Shown piece by piece: positions 46,955 through 58,700 of a DNA stretch of 64,000 bases. The stretch's first letter is position 1; each line of letters begins with the position of its first letter. The DNA comes from Welwitschia mirabilis (lineage: Eukaryota; Gnetophyta; Gnetopsida; Welwitschiales): assembly GCA_051453625.1 (NCBI GenBank), contig JBOZIK010000001.1:232853978-232917977 (forward strand). The letters are read 5' to 3'. The notes below the pieces were generated by a model. It saw only the letters and a program-made list of their open reading frames with translations, was not told where the DNA came from and did no database searches. The translations under genes and the position numbers were made by a program.

Positions 46955-49729
46955 AACTAAAATTTTAATCTATTAAGTGTTTATTTTAAAAAATACCTTA
47001 AATAAAATGCAAAAAAATAGCTTTTTAAGATGTGTTTATGCACAAACTCCTTAATAGTAGAGTTGAAATTCTTTTAATGCATTTACAATAGACAAACACC
47101 TTTAAATAATTTCTAAATATGAGACACTTTAACCAAAAAGTATACTTCATTTTGTTTAATTTCCATTCATGCTTTGTTTTTCACACTTCATACATCCAAC
47201 AGATTTAAATTTCATCCTAAAATAAAGAAATTTGGTTTTTATTTATGCTTATATTTTACAACTTAACTAAGGGTGAGTAAGTCCTTATGTTGAATTTTTT
47301 TATAGTAATTAAAAATTTATTGAAGAAGAGGCTTTTTACAACTAAGAAAATGGCTCAGAGGGAAGAATTATAAGGGTTTTTAATTTTTTGCATGTTGCCA
47401 GTCTGAAGCTTTAACAAGCTTTTAGAGTGAAACGCATGTCAAAATAGACCATTATAAGGAGACTAAAGATATTAAGCAATCTTTAGATAGGAAAAAAAAA
47501 TTCCTCTTTATGAAATATGTTTACATAGAAGCTGCTTAAGTGGTCTAGTTTTAGGGAAGGTAAAAAGGAAATATTCAAAATAATAGATGATACAGAACTA
47601 GAAATCATTTGCTAATGAAGCTTTCCTTGACTTTGTACTTACCTACTCATGAGGCCTGTGCATTGTCGTAGCCCTTTTTGAAAGAAGAATATAGAGGATT
47701 TCAGAGGTACTACATGTTACTCATAATAGTATTAGTCACATTCATAGCCATGAGGAAGGGCCTCAGTAGTAGGGGAGAGCTATCCACATGACCAACTTGC
47801 ACTTATAACTTTGCTATCTACACTCCACTCTAGCTATATTCTACTCTAATCTACACCTAGAAAGCATTAAAAATAGGTATATTCACATTTGTCTTCTTGT
47901 TTTTTAACTTTCTTGAATATTATTTGGACATATACATGCTTTTATATTTAGATTCTTATCAGAATGCTTACTGATTTTCTCACTTACCTACCTCCTCTTC
48001 AAGTTGAACATGCATAAAATGCTTACTGATTTTCTCGCTTATCTACCTCCTCTTCAAGTTGAACATGCATACGCTATGCATTCAGTCATTTCTTGCATGC
48101 TAATGCATCATTTGATGGGCTCTCTATCCACCTTGTAGGATCTCTTATCAGTGTCCTATCCCTTGGTTTTCTTGTCTATTTATCTTCTTATAACATCTCT
48201 TTTTTTTGTTGCACATTCTATTGTACTATGACTTCCCTATTTAGGATTTCAACTCACTCTTTTTTGCTACCTTTCCATGTTTTGATGGGCTCCTTCTTAT
48301 TTTTAAAGGCTTTCTTACTTTTGATTGACTTCACCTATTTGACATTCTTACCTATTTCATGAATCTAACCTTGTTTTTATGGTCCTTCATTATTAATCAT
48401 TGGCTTCCCTATAGTGTTACCTCTTGCATCTCCTACGGTGACACTCCATGGTTACTAGTCTTTTAGTACTCATATTACGGATTGCTGAACTATTTGTCAA
48501 CTTTTATGATGCTCTATTCCTTTTGGATGTGTTGTGTTCTAATCATTGTGATTTCCCCCTATTTTTATTATGTAGCTACTATATTTTAATTCCATTTGAC
48601 TATTGGCATTTTCCTGCTTCTCTCTTCAGCATCATATCTACTATTGGCCCTTTAACCCATAGCATCTTGTAACTAATAACACTCCCAATAGTGTTGTGCA
48701 ATTTTAGCTTTTTATGTGAAAGGAATTAGTATAACATCTTTGAAGTTGGGATATAGATTAGAAAGTGCACTAAGAATTTCAAGCCTCAGTGTATTATACC
48801 TATGTTATCTATTTTTTCTTTAGTAGTAATTTGAAAATTGATTATTTCATTACTTGACTCATTATAATATGGCTCTGCTACAAAAATCAAATCTTGAATT
48901 GAAACAAGAACTTGTAATAGTATTGATTTTTAAGGTTACTAGTTCGGACCTTCTCTTATCCCTAATAAAATTTGAAAAATTTTTCCATTTTGATATATGT
49001 TTGGATTAAAACAATTGTCAGAAATGTAATGGAAGGCAAAAGCTAAGGATAACGTAGTGATAGATGTATGTCAAATATGAAGAATCCATTTTGGTAAGGT
49101 GTGCAATCCTCTATTGTATATGTCTAATTTGGTTTGAAACCTACAAGCCTCTATTATTTAGGAACTTCCCCCAACTCAATAATTTTTGCAACATTAATAT
49201 TATAGGAGTGTAATTTTTATTACTCCAAATGGATCATGTTTTTGGATATCCCTTTATAACCCCCAAGGGGAAACTCAAATTTAAGAATTTTGGAATTGCA
49301 AAAGTAGTGTTACTAATCTTTAGAATGTGGCCAAAGAGCTAAGGGCATTGATTTAGAAGAACATAAACTTTAGCTAGAGCCAAGGACATTCCAAGCAACA
49401 CCTTTTCATACTATGGTTAGTGGGGAGGGGAGGATAAAGAAGAAGAAGAAGAAGAAGGAGAAGAAAATAAAAATCTAAGTCTTCTCTTTTTATTTGAATT
49501 TATAGGCTTTATTATTATTTTGGTTTCTTTTTATCTATGCTTTGATACCAATTTGTTTTATTTTACAATAGTTTCTTTAGTATGCCTTTTCTACATTAAG
49601 TTAATGTTTGTAAGGAAAATGAACTTTTTCTCATAAGCTTTACCACTAGCTATATTTTTTAGTATTATGAAACCCATCTAGAGGGTAGTGGTATTAGATT
49701 CAAAGAAGTGAACAAGCCTAACTTCATTG
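46955..49729 (+). repeat. Direct repeat copy F2 within region F
   Basis: Begins AACTAAAATTTTAATC, a decayed form of the F1 terminus, followed by the same subterminal repeats and the same downstream blocks. A purine-rich run of GAA/GAAG repeats at about 49434-49467 corresponds to 46138-46172 in F1. A short internal duplication (about 47960-48020 against 48018-48075, TTACTGATTTTCTC...ACCTCCTCTTCAAGTTGAAC) is present. Confidence 0.75.
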
Positions 49730-50740
49730 GTTCCTTCTATTTAAAGACTAAAGCAATTGTATGTGCTTTCTTAATTTCTATTTCTTATTCATAGTTGTTT
49801 ATTTTTCTACATTCTTGATTTATCAATTCCTACATTTATTAAATCATTCCCACTTATTACATATTGGTGCTTTTATTTATACTCAAAGGAAAGCCCAATC
49901 AGAAGTTATATAACTGTTATTTTCTCTAATATGTGAAGGAGCTATTGAAGTAATATGATATTGTATGCACTCTTAGAGTGTGAATGCTCATCTGATATAA
50001 TTTACAGAATTTATTAAATTTTATAATTGAGATCTATCACTATAATAAAGTAATTAATATTAATAGATATGCCTAAGAGAAACTTTAAATTCATATGGAA
50101 CTTTACATATTCTAATGTCATTAGCCATAATGAGATATTACAAAGATTACATTAATGAATATTCTAGAATCTTATTTATAAAGGTCACCAGAAAAGATAA
50201 GTAGCCATAACACTGACATTTTAACATATCTTATCCCCTTCAAAATATTATGGATTACTCTAAAAACATCATACAGATAATTAGTTTCTATTCATATTTA
50301 CTTACCAAGTAATTAATAGAGCTTATCAAGAAACCATGAATAAGTCTCCCTCTTCAGATATATTCATAGAAATTTCTTTTTCTTATTAAATAATAAGTCA
50401 TTTAGACTTGATCATTGGAATGCTGAATTTTTAATAATTACTAGTCTTACCTTCTATTTAAGAATAATACAATCTTTTATGATAGTTGGGCCAAAGGCTG
50501 TGAATTAGAACATTTCCTAGTACTTTATATTTGTTTATAAGCATCCCTTCATAATATGACATGGATGTTATTAATATGTTTTTCATAAGTTATCTTCTTG
50601 GAAGAACTACTTTCTTTTTACAGATTGAATTTGGTTAAAGAAAGTACTAAATTTCATTCCTCTACTAGCCTTATTTCTTACATGAGTCTTTTTCCCTTAG
50701 CCTATAAATGGATGTAGTAGTTTCAAGATACATGTTTAAA
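49730..50740 (+). other. Region F interior, nothing recognised
   Basis: A+T-rich sequence before the ABCB fragment. No further transporter exon could be identified. Confidence 0.35.
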
Positions 50741-50747
50741 ATTTTTA

Positions 50748-51042
50748 TTGATAATGATGATTAATTATCTTCATGTTTGTTTACATGCATCAAAATTTGT
50801 TGAAATGATGGAAACATTTATTAATGGATTTGCAGTGACATTTGGCATAGATTGGAAGATAGCTCTAGTCATGGTTGCACCTACTCCTCTACTATTTTTT
50901 ATTGACATTCTCACATCTTTATATACATCCAAAACATTCTTGATTCATAATCACTTCAATTAACATGATACTACCATTGTGGAAGAGACACTTTCTACAA
51001 TTAAGATTGTATGCCACTATAGATTTAATACTTTACTATAGG
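50748..51042 (+). pseudogene. ABCB-type transporter exon fragment
   Basis: One frame with a single stop (50961-50963) reads KFVEMMETFINGFAVTFGID, WKIALVMVAPTPLLFFI and TSLYTSK, then after the stop DTTIVEETLSTIKIV. This is the transmembrane-domain segment of plant P-glycoprotein-like (ABCB) exporters, where a helix and WKL-ALV-PLL motif is followed by the (V)EE-L-TI-V loop. About 95 codons of a protein of some 1,250. No Walker motifs or neighbouring exons are seen. Located inside the CACTA-like region, it looks like a captured host gene fragment. Confidence 0.68.
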
Positions 51043-52686
51043 CATTTATATATTTATTAATTAATAATACTTGCACATATGATTTTCCCAAGACATTTTT
51101 ATGCACCTAGTATTGATTGTCTCCAATCCACAACTTGTTATTATAATACAAATAGATTTTTGTTATAGAATCCTGTACTTTTTACTTTAATTGATTTACT
51201 ATATGTAGACTCCTCCCTTGGTTTGCACTCTAGGACTTATGCATAAATTGTTACTATATGTAAATTAGTCTGAAGAACAAATTATGATATGCATGTAATT
51301 GTTTGCCAATGACTAGGTATTGATTTACATAAGTGACTCTAAATAGATCTCTCTTTTATGATCAATATAATATTAATTATGTTGAGAATTTAAGATAATG
51401 TTGTTATGATCTTGTTTCTTTCATACAAATGTGCACTTTATAAACTCAATGTTTAGGTGAAAATAAAATAAAGTAGATTAATATAAGATCCTTCATTACC
51501 CAATGCTTCCTCTTGCATTTTTATTTTTACCCATGAGTAGTCTTTCACAAGTAGTTAATACATAGGAAGTATGTGATGCTAGACTGAATTTATTTTACAT
51601 GTGGCCCATGATGTATTCACTAAACAATATCATAATTGCATGAAGTGAGAAATGAGTTTCCAAAGAATGAACAAAGATTAATTACTCTCACACAAGTGGA
51701 TTCAGACTCGAAGCATTAGGCTAAAAGGATAAAAACCTCCTGAGGTTTTTCATACAAAGGTAATATGGTTATGTTGATTAAGAGGTAGGTGATTTAGCCT
51801 TTCTGTATGTGCACTTCTAGTTGTGTGCTATTATCTAAATTTGTGATTAACTTATAATATTTTTAAAGTAGTCAAGAAAGCTAGTCAACTAATATGGCAT
51901 CATAGAATCCCATTTTATACAATGAAGAACTTTTACTCTACCATTATGTACTACCTATAATAGTTGGACATGGATTTATTCCTATTATTATGCATGAATA
52001 GTTGGAGCTAAGTGGGATTTCTAGTTGTAGAATCTTTATAAGGTAATTGAAAATGAAATTAAATTTAAATAGATTGATTATTCAATACATTTTATATTTT
52101 CCCCTTTGAAACGGAATTTAAAAATGTAATAGTGAATTTATAAATTATATTATGAAATTATAAATAATAGGGTTATTCTTCATATTTAGAAGTAATAATT
52201 TAAACCTAGTGACATAGTGCCAATGATGTTAAGAATACAATACTAATAATAAGCCTTAAAGATATTTAAAGCAATGCAAGAACAAATTAAATGCAATGGA
52301 AGAGTACAAAGTCATTGGGTATCTAAAGATGCAAAAAATTTGATGATGAACTTTTGGTGATCCTTCATTTAGCATTAATGTCTCTCTTACTTTCTCCTTA
52401 GAAAAATAGAATTTTTTTTTTTGTTTTTTTTTCCCATCATGTTTTTTACTTTCTTTTGTTAATTTCTTTATGTATATGGATCCATATTTCTTTATGAAAT
52501 ACAAGGTATCTCCCTTATTTTCACATTGTCTTCGTTTTTAACACTATCTCTTTGTTTTTAACCTTAGTGTAAATAAGTTTGATGTTATTGCTTAAGGGGC
52601 ACTAGTTGTAATTAATGTAGCATATTTAGCAAACATATAGAAGAGAAGCTGAAAATGAGTACTTTCATTTGTATGAAAGTGTCAAA
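51043..52686. other. Region F interior, nothing recognised
   Basis: A+T-rich. The frame 52504-52256 on the minus strand is Lys-rich and low in complexity and is not taken as a gene. Confidence 0.4.
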
Positions 52687-53200
52687 TGTCCCAAGCTATA
52701 AGACATTGGTGCTTAGATGAGATAGATTCCAATGCCTCCCTCAGTTCTGCTATTTTTATGCTTACAGATAAAGCATATTCATCCCTAGTAAGGTTGTGAT
52801 CATTGGGCATATTTCCAACATATATGTTGAAGAATATTGTTTTAAAAGCTGAAAATATATTATGGAATCATAACTTATACAATCCTTCATATTTTTATTT
52901 TACAATCCTTTCTTTGATATCATTCATATTCTTGCCAAACATGGGGATCATTTACAGGCCAATTTGGCATTTTAGTAACTAGTTTAACATAAGAAGAGAT
53001 CATAGAAATGTGAATATTAATCTCATTTAGTTGATCAGGGACCGAAGATCCTATAAATTTACTGGAAGAGAGTCACTACAAGTGGTGCTTTTTAGAAAAC
53101 TTTCTATCATAAATTTTTTGAGATAAGGCTACAAATTCTCAGATGAGATCAGCATCAGAAACATCACCTTCCCTTTATCCTTTGATCTCATAATGGATCA
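52687..53200 (-). pseudogene. Coding-like remnants of unknown origin
   Basis: Three short minus-strand stretches read like protein. From right to left: DVSDADLI, stop, EFVALSQKIYDRKFSKKHHL (about 53160-53080); VPDQLNEINIHISMISSYVK then MPNWPVNDPHVWQEYE (about 53045-52925); and NDHNLTRDEYALSV then IKIAELREALESISSKHQ (about 52815-52695). The last is amphipathic and coiled-coil-like. They could be further captured exons or part of a lost transposon protein. I do not recognise the family. Confidence 0.35.
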
Positions 53201-53412
53201 TCTAAGGAATAAATCCAAGCTTAAATCCAATTCTTCTATTGCATTATTTATCATATCCTTCATCCTATTACTTCTTCTACATTTCCTTCATAAATGATCA
53301 AACTATTAAACAAATTTAAAATCCCAGTTTGTTTCAAGCCTAGTTGCCAAAGGATAAAGAAACCTAATACCAAATATCAAATATAGTAACACTTTCACAA
53401 GAGTATTCAACC

Positions 53413-53439
53413 AAAAAAAAAAAAAAAAAAAAAAAAAAA
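53413..53439 (+). repeat. Poly(A) run of 27
   Basis: Pure A homopolymer. Nothing upstream is recognisable as a processed cDNA or SINE, so I treat it as a simple repeat. Confidence 0.9.
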
Positions 53440-53614
53440 TAAAACAAATAATTATCGAACAAAACCACATACATAAGTAATTTTCCAAGAGTAGATACTC
53501 GAAACAATCTGATTTGGGTCTTCTCTACAACACAAGCAAGAAACTAATTCAACTAAGAAAGAATGTATAAAGAGTTCAATCCTACAATTTCAACCCAAAA
53601 AAGGGCAAACTTCT

Positions 53615-53851
53615 AAAATAATAATGAGTTTAAAAGGCCACCTTTAAAGGCATATTGTAAAAATGCCTTAGAAGACTACTAGTTTTAATACATTTTAAGG
53701 TGCTTCTATACAAATGCCTTAAGATGCTTCTAAGGCATTTGTATAGAAATGTCTTAAAATCCTAGAAGCTATTAAGGCGAGGCTTTTTAAGGCATTTCAA
53801 AAGCTTTTTAAAGCATTTTTAAAATGCCTTAAAATCCTATATCTCTAGAAA
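53615..53851. repeat. Subterminal hairpin repeats at the right end of region F
   Basis: Contains a perfect 18-bp inverted repeat, TTCTATACAAATGCCTTA (53704-53721) and its complement (53731-53748), with a 9-base loop. A second pair is TTTTAAGGCATTT (53785-53797) and AAATGCCTTAAAA (53822-53834). In CACTA elements such repeats are transposase binding sites. Confidence 0.75.
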
Positions 53852-55010
53852 TATTCACTTCTATCAACCAATTTTTTATGCAAAGTGACGACCAATTTTT
53901 GCATTATCTCTATGAGCTTGCTATCAATGGCTTTCTAGAAAGGAACATGAACTTTATAAAATAAATCTCTATCAAGTCTAGAAATATGCATTATAGTTAA
54001 TCCATTCCTTTCAACTTTGATCATCATGTAAATTCACCTTAAGGTTTCTCATGATTTCTGTAGCCAATACTAGTGTGAATTATCTAATAATATCTAATAT
54101 ACCTTTTAATGTTAAAATCATAACAAATTTTAAGAAGATATAGAAGAGGTTTAATGAGTCATGGGATAAAGTCAAATTTCAAAGGAATATTACTCACATC
54201 TACTACTAAAATTGATCTATCCATCACATAAAGAAATGAAAAATGAATAGAATTATATAGTCATAGCAAAAAGGGATTTTATTCTCATCCATAAGTTTAA
54301 GTGATCTATCCAAGTCATAATGCACTGAAAGAAAAGAAATAGAAAAAAATATCATGACAAAGATTTATAGTCACAATGAAAGGAAATTAAAACTAGAAAT
54401 CCAAGTGATCTATCTAAAGGACAATTGTAACAACCTAGAAAAACCTCTTTAATCACTAAAAGCTTATGCACATGAGGGTAGTGATCCTATTCTCTCCAAG
54501 GATGGAACCATTATCTCTTAAGGAATAAAAAGGAAAAATGTGAATAACCTTGATGAGGCATCCAACTCATCAACTAGTTTAGATTGCCTTAGCTATATAC
54601 CCCCCTTAAGGGAGAGTACCATGCAATTTCAGTAACTTACTTATACCTTAGAATTAATGAATTTTAAAATTGATTATACTTATGCCTCTATGTCAACTTG
54701 CTAATGAAATCTAAGTAGACCCTATTACTATGCCTCCAGCCTTCACCTAATATACTCCTAATTACCAAGGCATATATGGAAATACAAACCTTAAGGCATA
54801 GGGGATGTTTCCTTTTAAGAGAAATACAACTCTCTATATGACCCAAACTTCAATGTTAAGCTGGTTAAAAACTATAAAATAAGCTTAGAGAATAGCATAT
54901 CCTAATATGGATCTTTGTCCATGTAAGGATTTCCATGCCCATCACCAACTAAGACTTATTACTTATGAAGAATGTGATGTGTTTACAGTGAATGTTATTT
55001 AAAAAATAAA
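53852..55010 (-). other. Right part of element H (leader/gag start), unreadable
   Basis: By position this should hold the upstream gag of element H. Short frames occur on the minus strand but no clear gag motif. Confidence 0.4.
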
Positions 55011-55440
55011 AATTAAGTGTGTAAAAATAAAAGGAAAAATAAAAGATGGACACACAAAAACACACATAAAAACAAGGATTGACATGATATACTTAAGCTA
55101 AGTGGATCTTGCTCAACATCCCAACTTAGCTTAATCCATTCAAATCACAAAGATGAATTTAATGAGGTAAAAAAAAATCAATTTAAGTAAATCTTGCTTC
55201 ACATCCCAAACTTGACCTAATGAGGAAAAAAAAGAAAAAAAATAAAAGCTAAGGCTTATAATGATAATAAAAAGGCCAAAAAACCTTTAAAAAGCATTAC
55301 AAAGGCTTAAAAGATTTAAAATTAAGTGTGTAAAAAGAAAAGAAAAAACAAAAGATGGACATACAAAAACAAGGATTAAGATGGTATAGTCAAGCTAAGT
55401 GGACCTTGCTCAACATCCCAACTTAGCTTAATCTATTTAA
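55011..55440 (-). repeat. Duplicated hairpin block in the element H leader
   Basis: Two direct copies, about 55011-55140 and 55320-55440, start AATTAAGTGTGTAAAA and contain CTTGCTCAACATCCC. Each holds a perfect hairpin, AAGCTAAGT and ACTTAGCTT with a 20-base loop (55095-55132 and 55392-55429). A third, decayed copy lies near 55180-55220. Confidence 0.75.
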
Positions 55441-55519
55441 ATTACAAAGCTAAATCCTAAGAGTCTATAGAAAAGAGTACCAAAAACATGAAAGAGGGAT
55501 TCACAAGATCTCCTCTAAA

Positions 55520-55531
55520 GCTCTAATACTA
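55520..55531 (-). other. Primer binding site, initiator-Met type (element H)
   Basis: On the minus strand TAGTATTAGAGC compared with TGGTATCAGAGC; both differences are transitions. It lies two bases inside the LTR. Confidence 0.75.
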
Positions 55532-55533
55532 TT

Positions 55534-55725
55534 TGTTGCAAAACAAAGAAATAAGAAGGCATATGAAACATTTTCCTAGACTATAATTTTAATTTGTCCA
55601 AAATATTTCATCTTTTTTATTTCACTTTAGAGATTGCTTACAAAGGTAAGCACACCATTAGGGTTTTACTAGGGTTCTCATGTATTCCTAAGTGTAGGAC
55701 CATGGTGTGCATACAAACCTTAGCA
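55534..55725 (-). repeat. 5' LTR of element H
   Basis: On the minus strand starts TGCTAAGGTTTGTATG at 55725 and ends TTGCAACA at 55534. Same length as the 3' LTR; flanked outside by CATTT. Confidence 0.88.
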
Positions 55726-55730
55726 CATTT

Positions 55731-58700
55731 CCCATTCATGATATTATAGGTTAGAGGTTCATTACCTCTTAAAACTTCTTTTGCCTTAGTCTTGCAATGT
55801 TTAAATAAGGAATGCCCATTTCCAAGTTAATCCTTCTCTAATCCTTGTTAGTAGAAAAACTCATAATGACTTTTTTATGCCTTTGTAGATAAAAGATTAC
55901 AATCATTTCTTACTAGCAAATTAGTGCTTTAATTTTTTCCTTTTATAAGTGCTTTAATTATTTCTTTGATTTCCACTCTTTTTCTCTTGTCAATAACTCT
56001 CTTAATGTGTTTCATCTAGGATTCTTTTGAGTCACTTATGCCTTACATGTTTTATGTATTTTATTTTTTAATCTAATATAACATATTTTCAAAATCCAAC
56101 AACCCCCTAATACTTGATGAATTTTAATTAAATAATAAACTTTAAGAGTATACTATATTAGTGATTGTTAATTTTTGATATGTACTATTGTTATATCATT
56201 TATTATATTTTTATTCCTTATTATTTCATTCTTTAATATGGGAGGTTATTTAAAATAAATGGACGAATTGGACATTTCATATGGTATATAAATATGTGTA
56301 CTTCATGTTTAAAGAAATCATTGAAAGTGATATTGAAAGAAAGAGGGAAAAAAGGGAGAAAAAAACACATTGGAAATTAATAGCAATGATGAATTTTATG
56401 TGAGTTATTTAAGTCTAATCATAATACAAATATTGATAATACTAAATAATCCTTTATTTTTTACTTAATGTAAAGTTCTATTTTCTAAAATATCTAGGTA
56501 AAAATATTGGAAATTTTATAACAAGGGGAAGGTAAAGAGATAGATTTCTTAATTATTTAAAATAAAAAAGGCCTTTTTTTTAAATGAAAACTAGTAATAT
56601 TTAAAAGGATATTTACAAGGATTTAAAAGATATGATTTTTCTCTTAGAGGAACTTTTTATATGAATAATCTTACTATTGATATAAAATCATGGTGGAGTT
56701 TTCATGATGGTAAAACATAAGGTTGTAAAGTTTGGGTATGAAATTATTATAATGAATACTTGATAACTTCATAAATTATATTTAAAATTTCATCTTATTT
56801 AAAATGTTTCAAATAAATATCTAAGTATCATTTAGTATTTATCTTTTTTAACACTATCATGATTTTTATCAATTTAATTTGTCAAATACTAGATTGCATC
56901 CTCATCTATAGTAGAAAGAAATTCTTTCACTTACTCTTTTATAAATTATACTAAATAATATAATTTCAATTCAAAAAGAGCATAGAAATTGTTTTCTAGA
57001 GATAGCATAATAAACCACGAAGAAATTAAAAAAATTATTATAGGACTAATCCTTCACTTAAATTAGATATTAATATTAAAAATGAAAAGAAATTTATTGA
57101 TGAAGAAAACAAAAAAGAAAATAAAAAGTTTATTGTACATGAAGATAAATCAAATGATCAATTTCTTAATCATAAGATATAAGATTATATAATAGGAAAA
57201 CATAGGATATTTAAAAAGAACTTTCTAATTGCAAATCATGCTAAAATGTTTCTCTTACAATTTTAGTATTGTAAATCTTTATAGATGTTTGGATATGTGT
57301 TAAAAGTATTTATTATATTTTTAAAAATAGTTTTTAAAAACTTAAAAATCTTTATATTACATATTCAAATGTGTCTAAAATTATTAGACATTTAAAGCTC
57401 ATCTCAAAAATGAATCCTTCCATCCCCACCTCATTGTCTTTTCTTTAGATTTCAATCTAGATAAGGATTGAATAAAAATCATCAAAATTAATTATCTTAA
57501 TCCTCAAAGAAAAAGTCCTTGGATTTCTTTTCTCCTCTATTTTAAGTATTAAATGCATTAATTCCTTTTACAAGTGTTGATTTTTCATGTCATACAAATC
57601 TCTAAAGAAGATGCTTAAATTAAGGAGTTGTTATAAACATTTTACATGTGTACTACTATTCTTCATTATTAACTACTTTTTATGGAATATCCAAGAGATG
57701 ACATATCTCAATAAGGATTATATTATTAGAAACACCCTTATATGCAAAATTACCATGTTCTTATACCTTTATAAAGTCAAATATTTTGGATTTGTTTCAT
57801 CTATACCACTTAAAGTTATTACCTTCTTCCATTCATAAATTGTTTATTTTTATTTTCACCATAATGAAATCAATGAGGATAATGTCACTGTGTGATAAAT
57901 ACCAAATGTTCATTTAATACAAGTTATTTTTACACTTTGAGAATATCTCCATAAGTTATTATGTAGACAAACTAATATATTCCATATAAATAAATATATA
58001 CCATTAAGTACATCTATAAGTAAATTCTTACGTAATTATTCAAAATAAAGCATTGTAAGAAAACTAAAACTTATTAAAATTATGCAAATAATAAAGTCAA
58101 AGGACTAAGTAACTAAACCCTTTATAGTAAATACTTTTATAAAAAGCAAATTATTATATGCAACTAGCTTTATCCCTTAAAGCTTTCCAAGTAAAAATGT
58201 AATAATAGTAAGACTAATAAAAAATAATTGATATTATTTAATAATAAAATAAGAAAAGGTAAAATATCATTCATTGCATTCAAATTATAACTTGACACAA
58301 ACATGTAATTAAAAAAAGTAAGTAAAATTAAGTTTTTATAAATATGAAACAACATAAGGATAGGGTTTCTCAATTTCCTTCACTTACCTCACTATCGTAG
58401 CATGCTATGTTTCCTTATTTTTTCTTTAATAATGATGGATTTTATGCTTTGAAAATGGGTACTAAATATGGAGATATATAATTTAACAAATATGTATTTT
58501 ATTGATAAAGATTAAATTTTTGATAAAATAAGAGATTAATAGTTATTATTTTATATTACTTTTTAAACTTTAGAGGTATTTTTGCATCTTTCAGGTGGTA
58601 GGTACTTTAGATACTCAATGAGCTTAAACAATTCATTATGATCTAATTCAAGAATATTCATGATGATGGCGATTAGGAGTTTGATATTAAGGGTGAAAAT

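Larger units (their letters stand above)
44312..53851. mobile_element. CACTA-like (En/Spm) DNA transposon region F
   Basis: The left end begins CACTAGAATTTTGATC, followed by subterminal repeats built on AAGGCA and TGCCTT. The right end (53600-53851) is dense in the same AAGGCATTT/AAATGCCTT repeats. In inverted orientation it reads CTAGAGATATAGG then TTTTAAGGCA, a decayed match to the left terminus. A second left-end copy occurs at 46955. No transposase motif is recognisable, so this is a non-autonomous or ruined element, or two overlapping ones. The three-base target duplication cannot be confirmed because the right terminus has decayed. Confidence 0.6.
41232..55725 (-). mobile_element. Ty1/copia element H, split by a CACTA-like insertion
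   Basis: Minus-strand copia element with two 192-bp LTRs (41232-41423 and 55534-55725) and a perfect five-base target duplication CATTT (41227-41231 and 55726-55730). A Met-type primer site lies at 55520-55531 and a purine tract beside the left LTR. Gag and integrase remnants are in the expected copia order. Removing the 44312-53851 insertion leaves about 4.95 kb, the usual size of a copia element. RT is reduced and RNase H is not recognisable, so the element had also lost internal sequence. Confidence 0.88.

Noticed and set aside
45192-48362. Frames at 45192-45467 and 48093-48362 that resemble one another (HLV...SFLF...KAFL)
   Set aside because: The resemblance comes from the F1/F2 DNA duplication. 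Substitutions do not favour synonymous sites by eye and no domain is recognised.
52256-52504. Lys-rich minus-strand frame
   Set aside because: Arises from poly(T) on the plus strand; no homology or context.
53306-53439. Poly(A) run as the tail of a SINE or processed pseudogene
   Set aside because: No RNA polymerase III boxes, no coding similarity upstream and no target duplication seen.
57587-58373. Frames of 83 and 67 codons on opposite strands
   Set aside because: Hydrophobic low-complexity translations of A+T-rich DNA with no motif or repeat partner.
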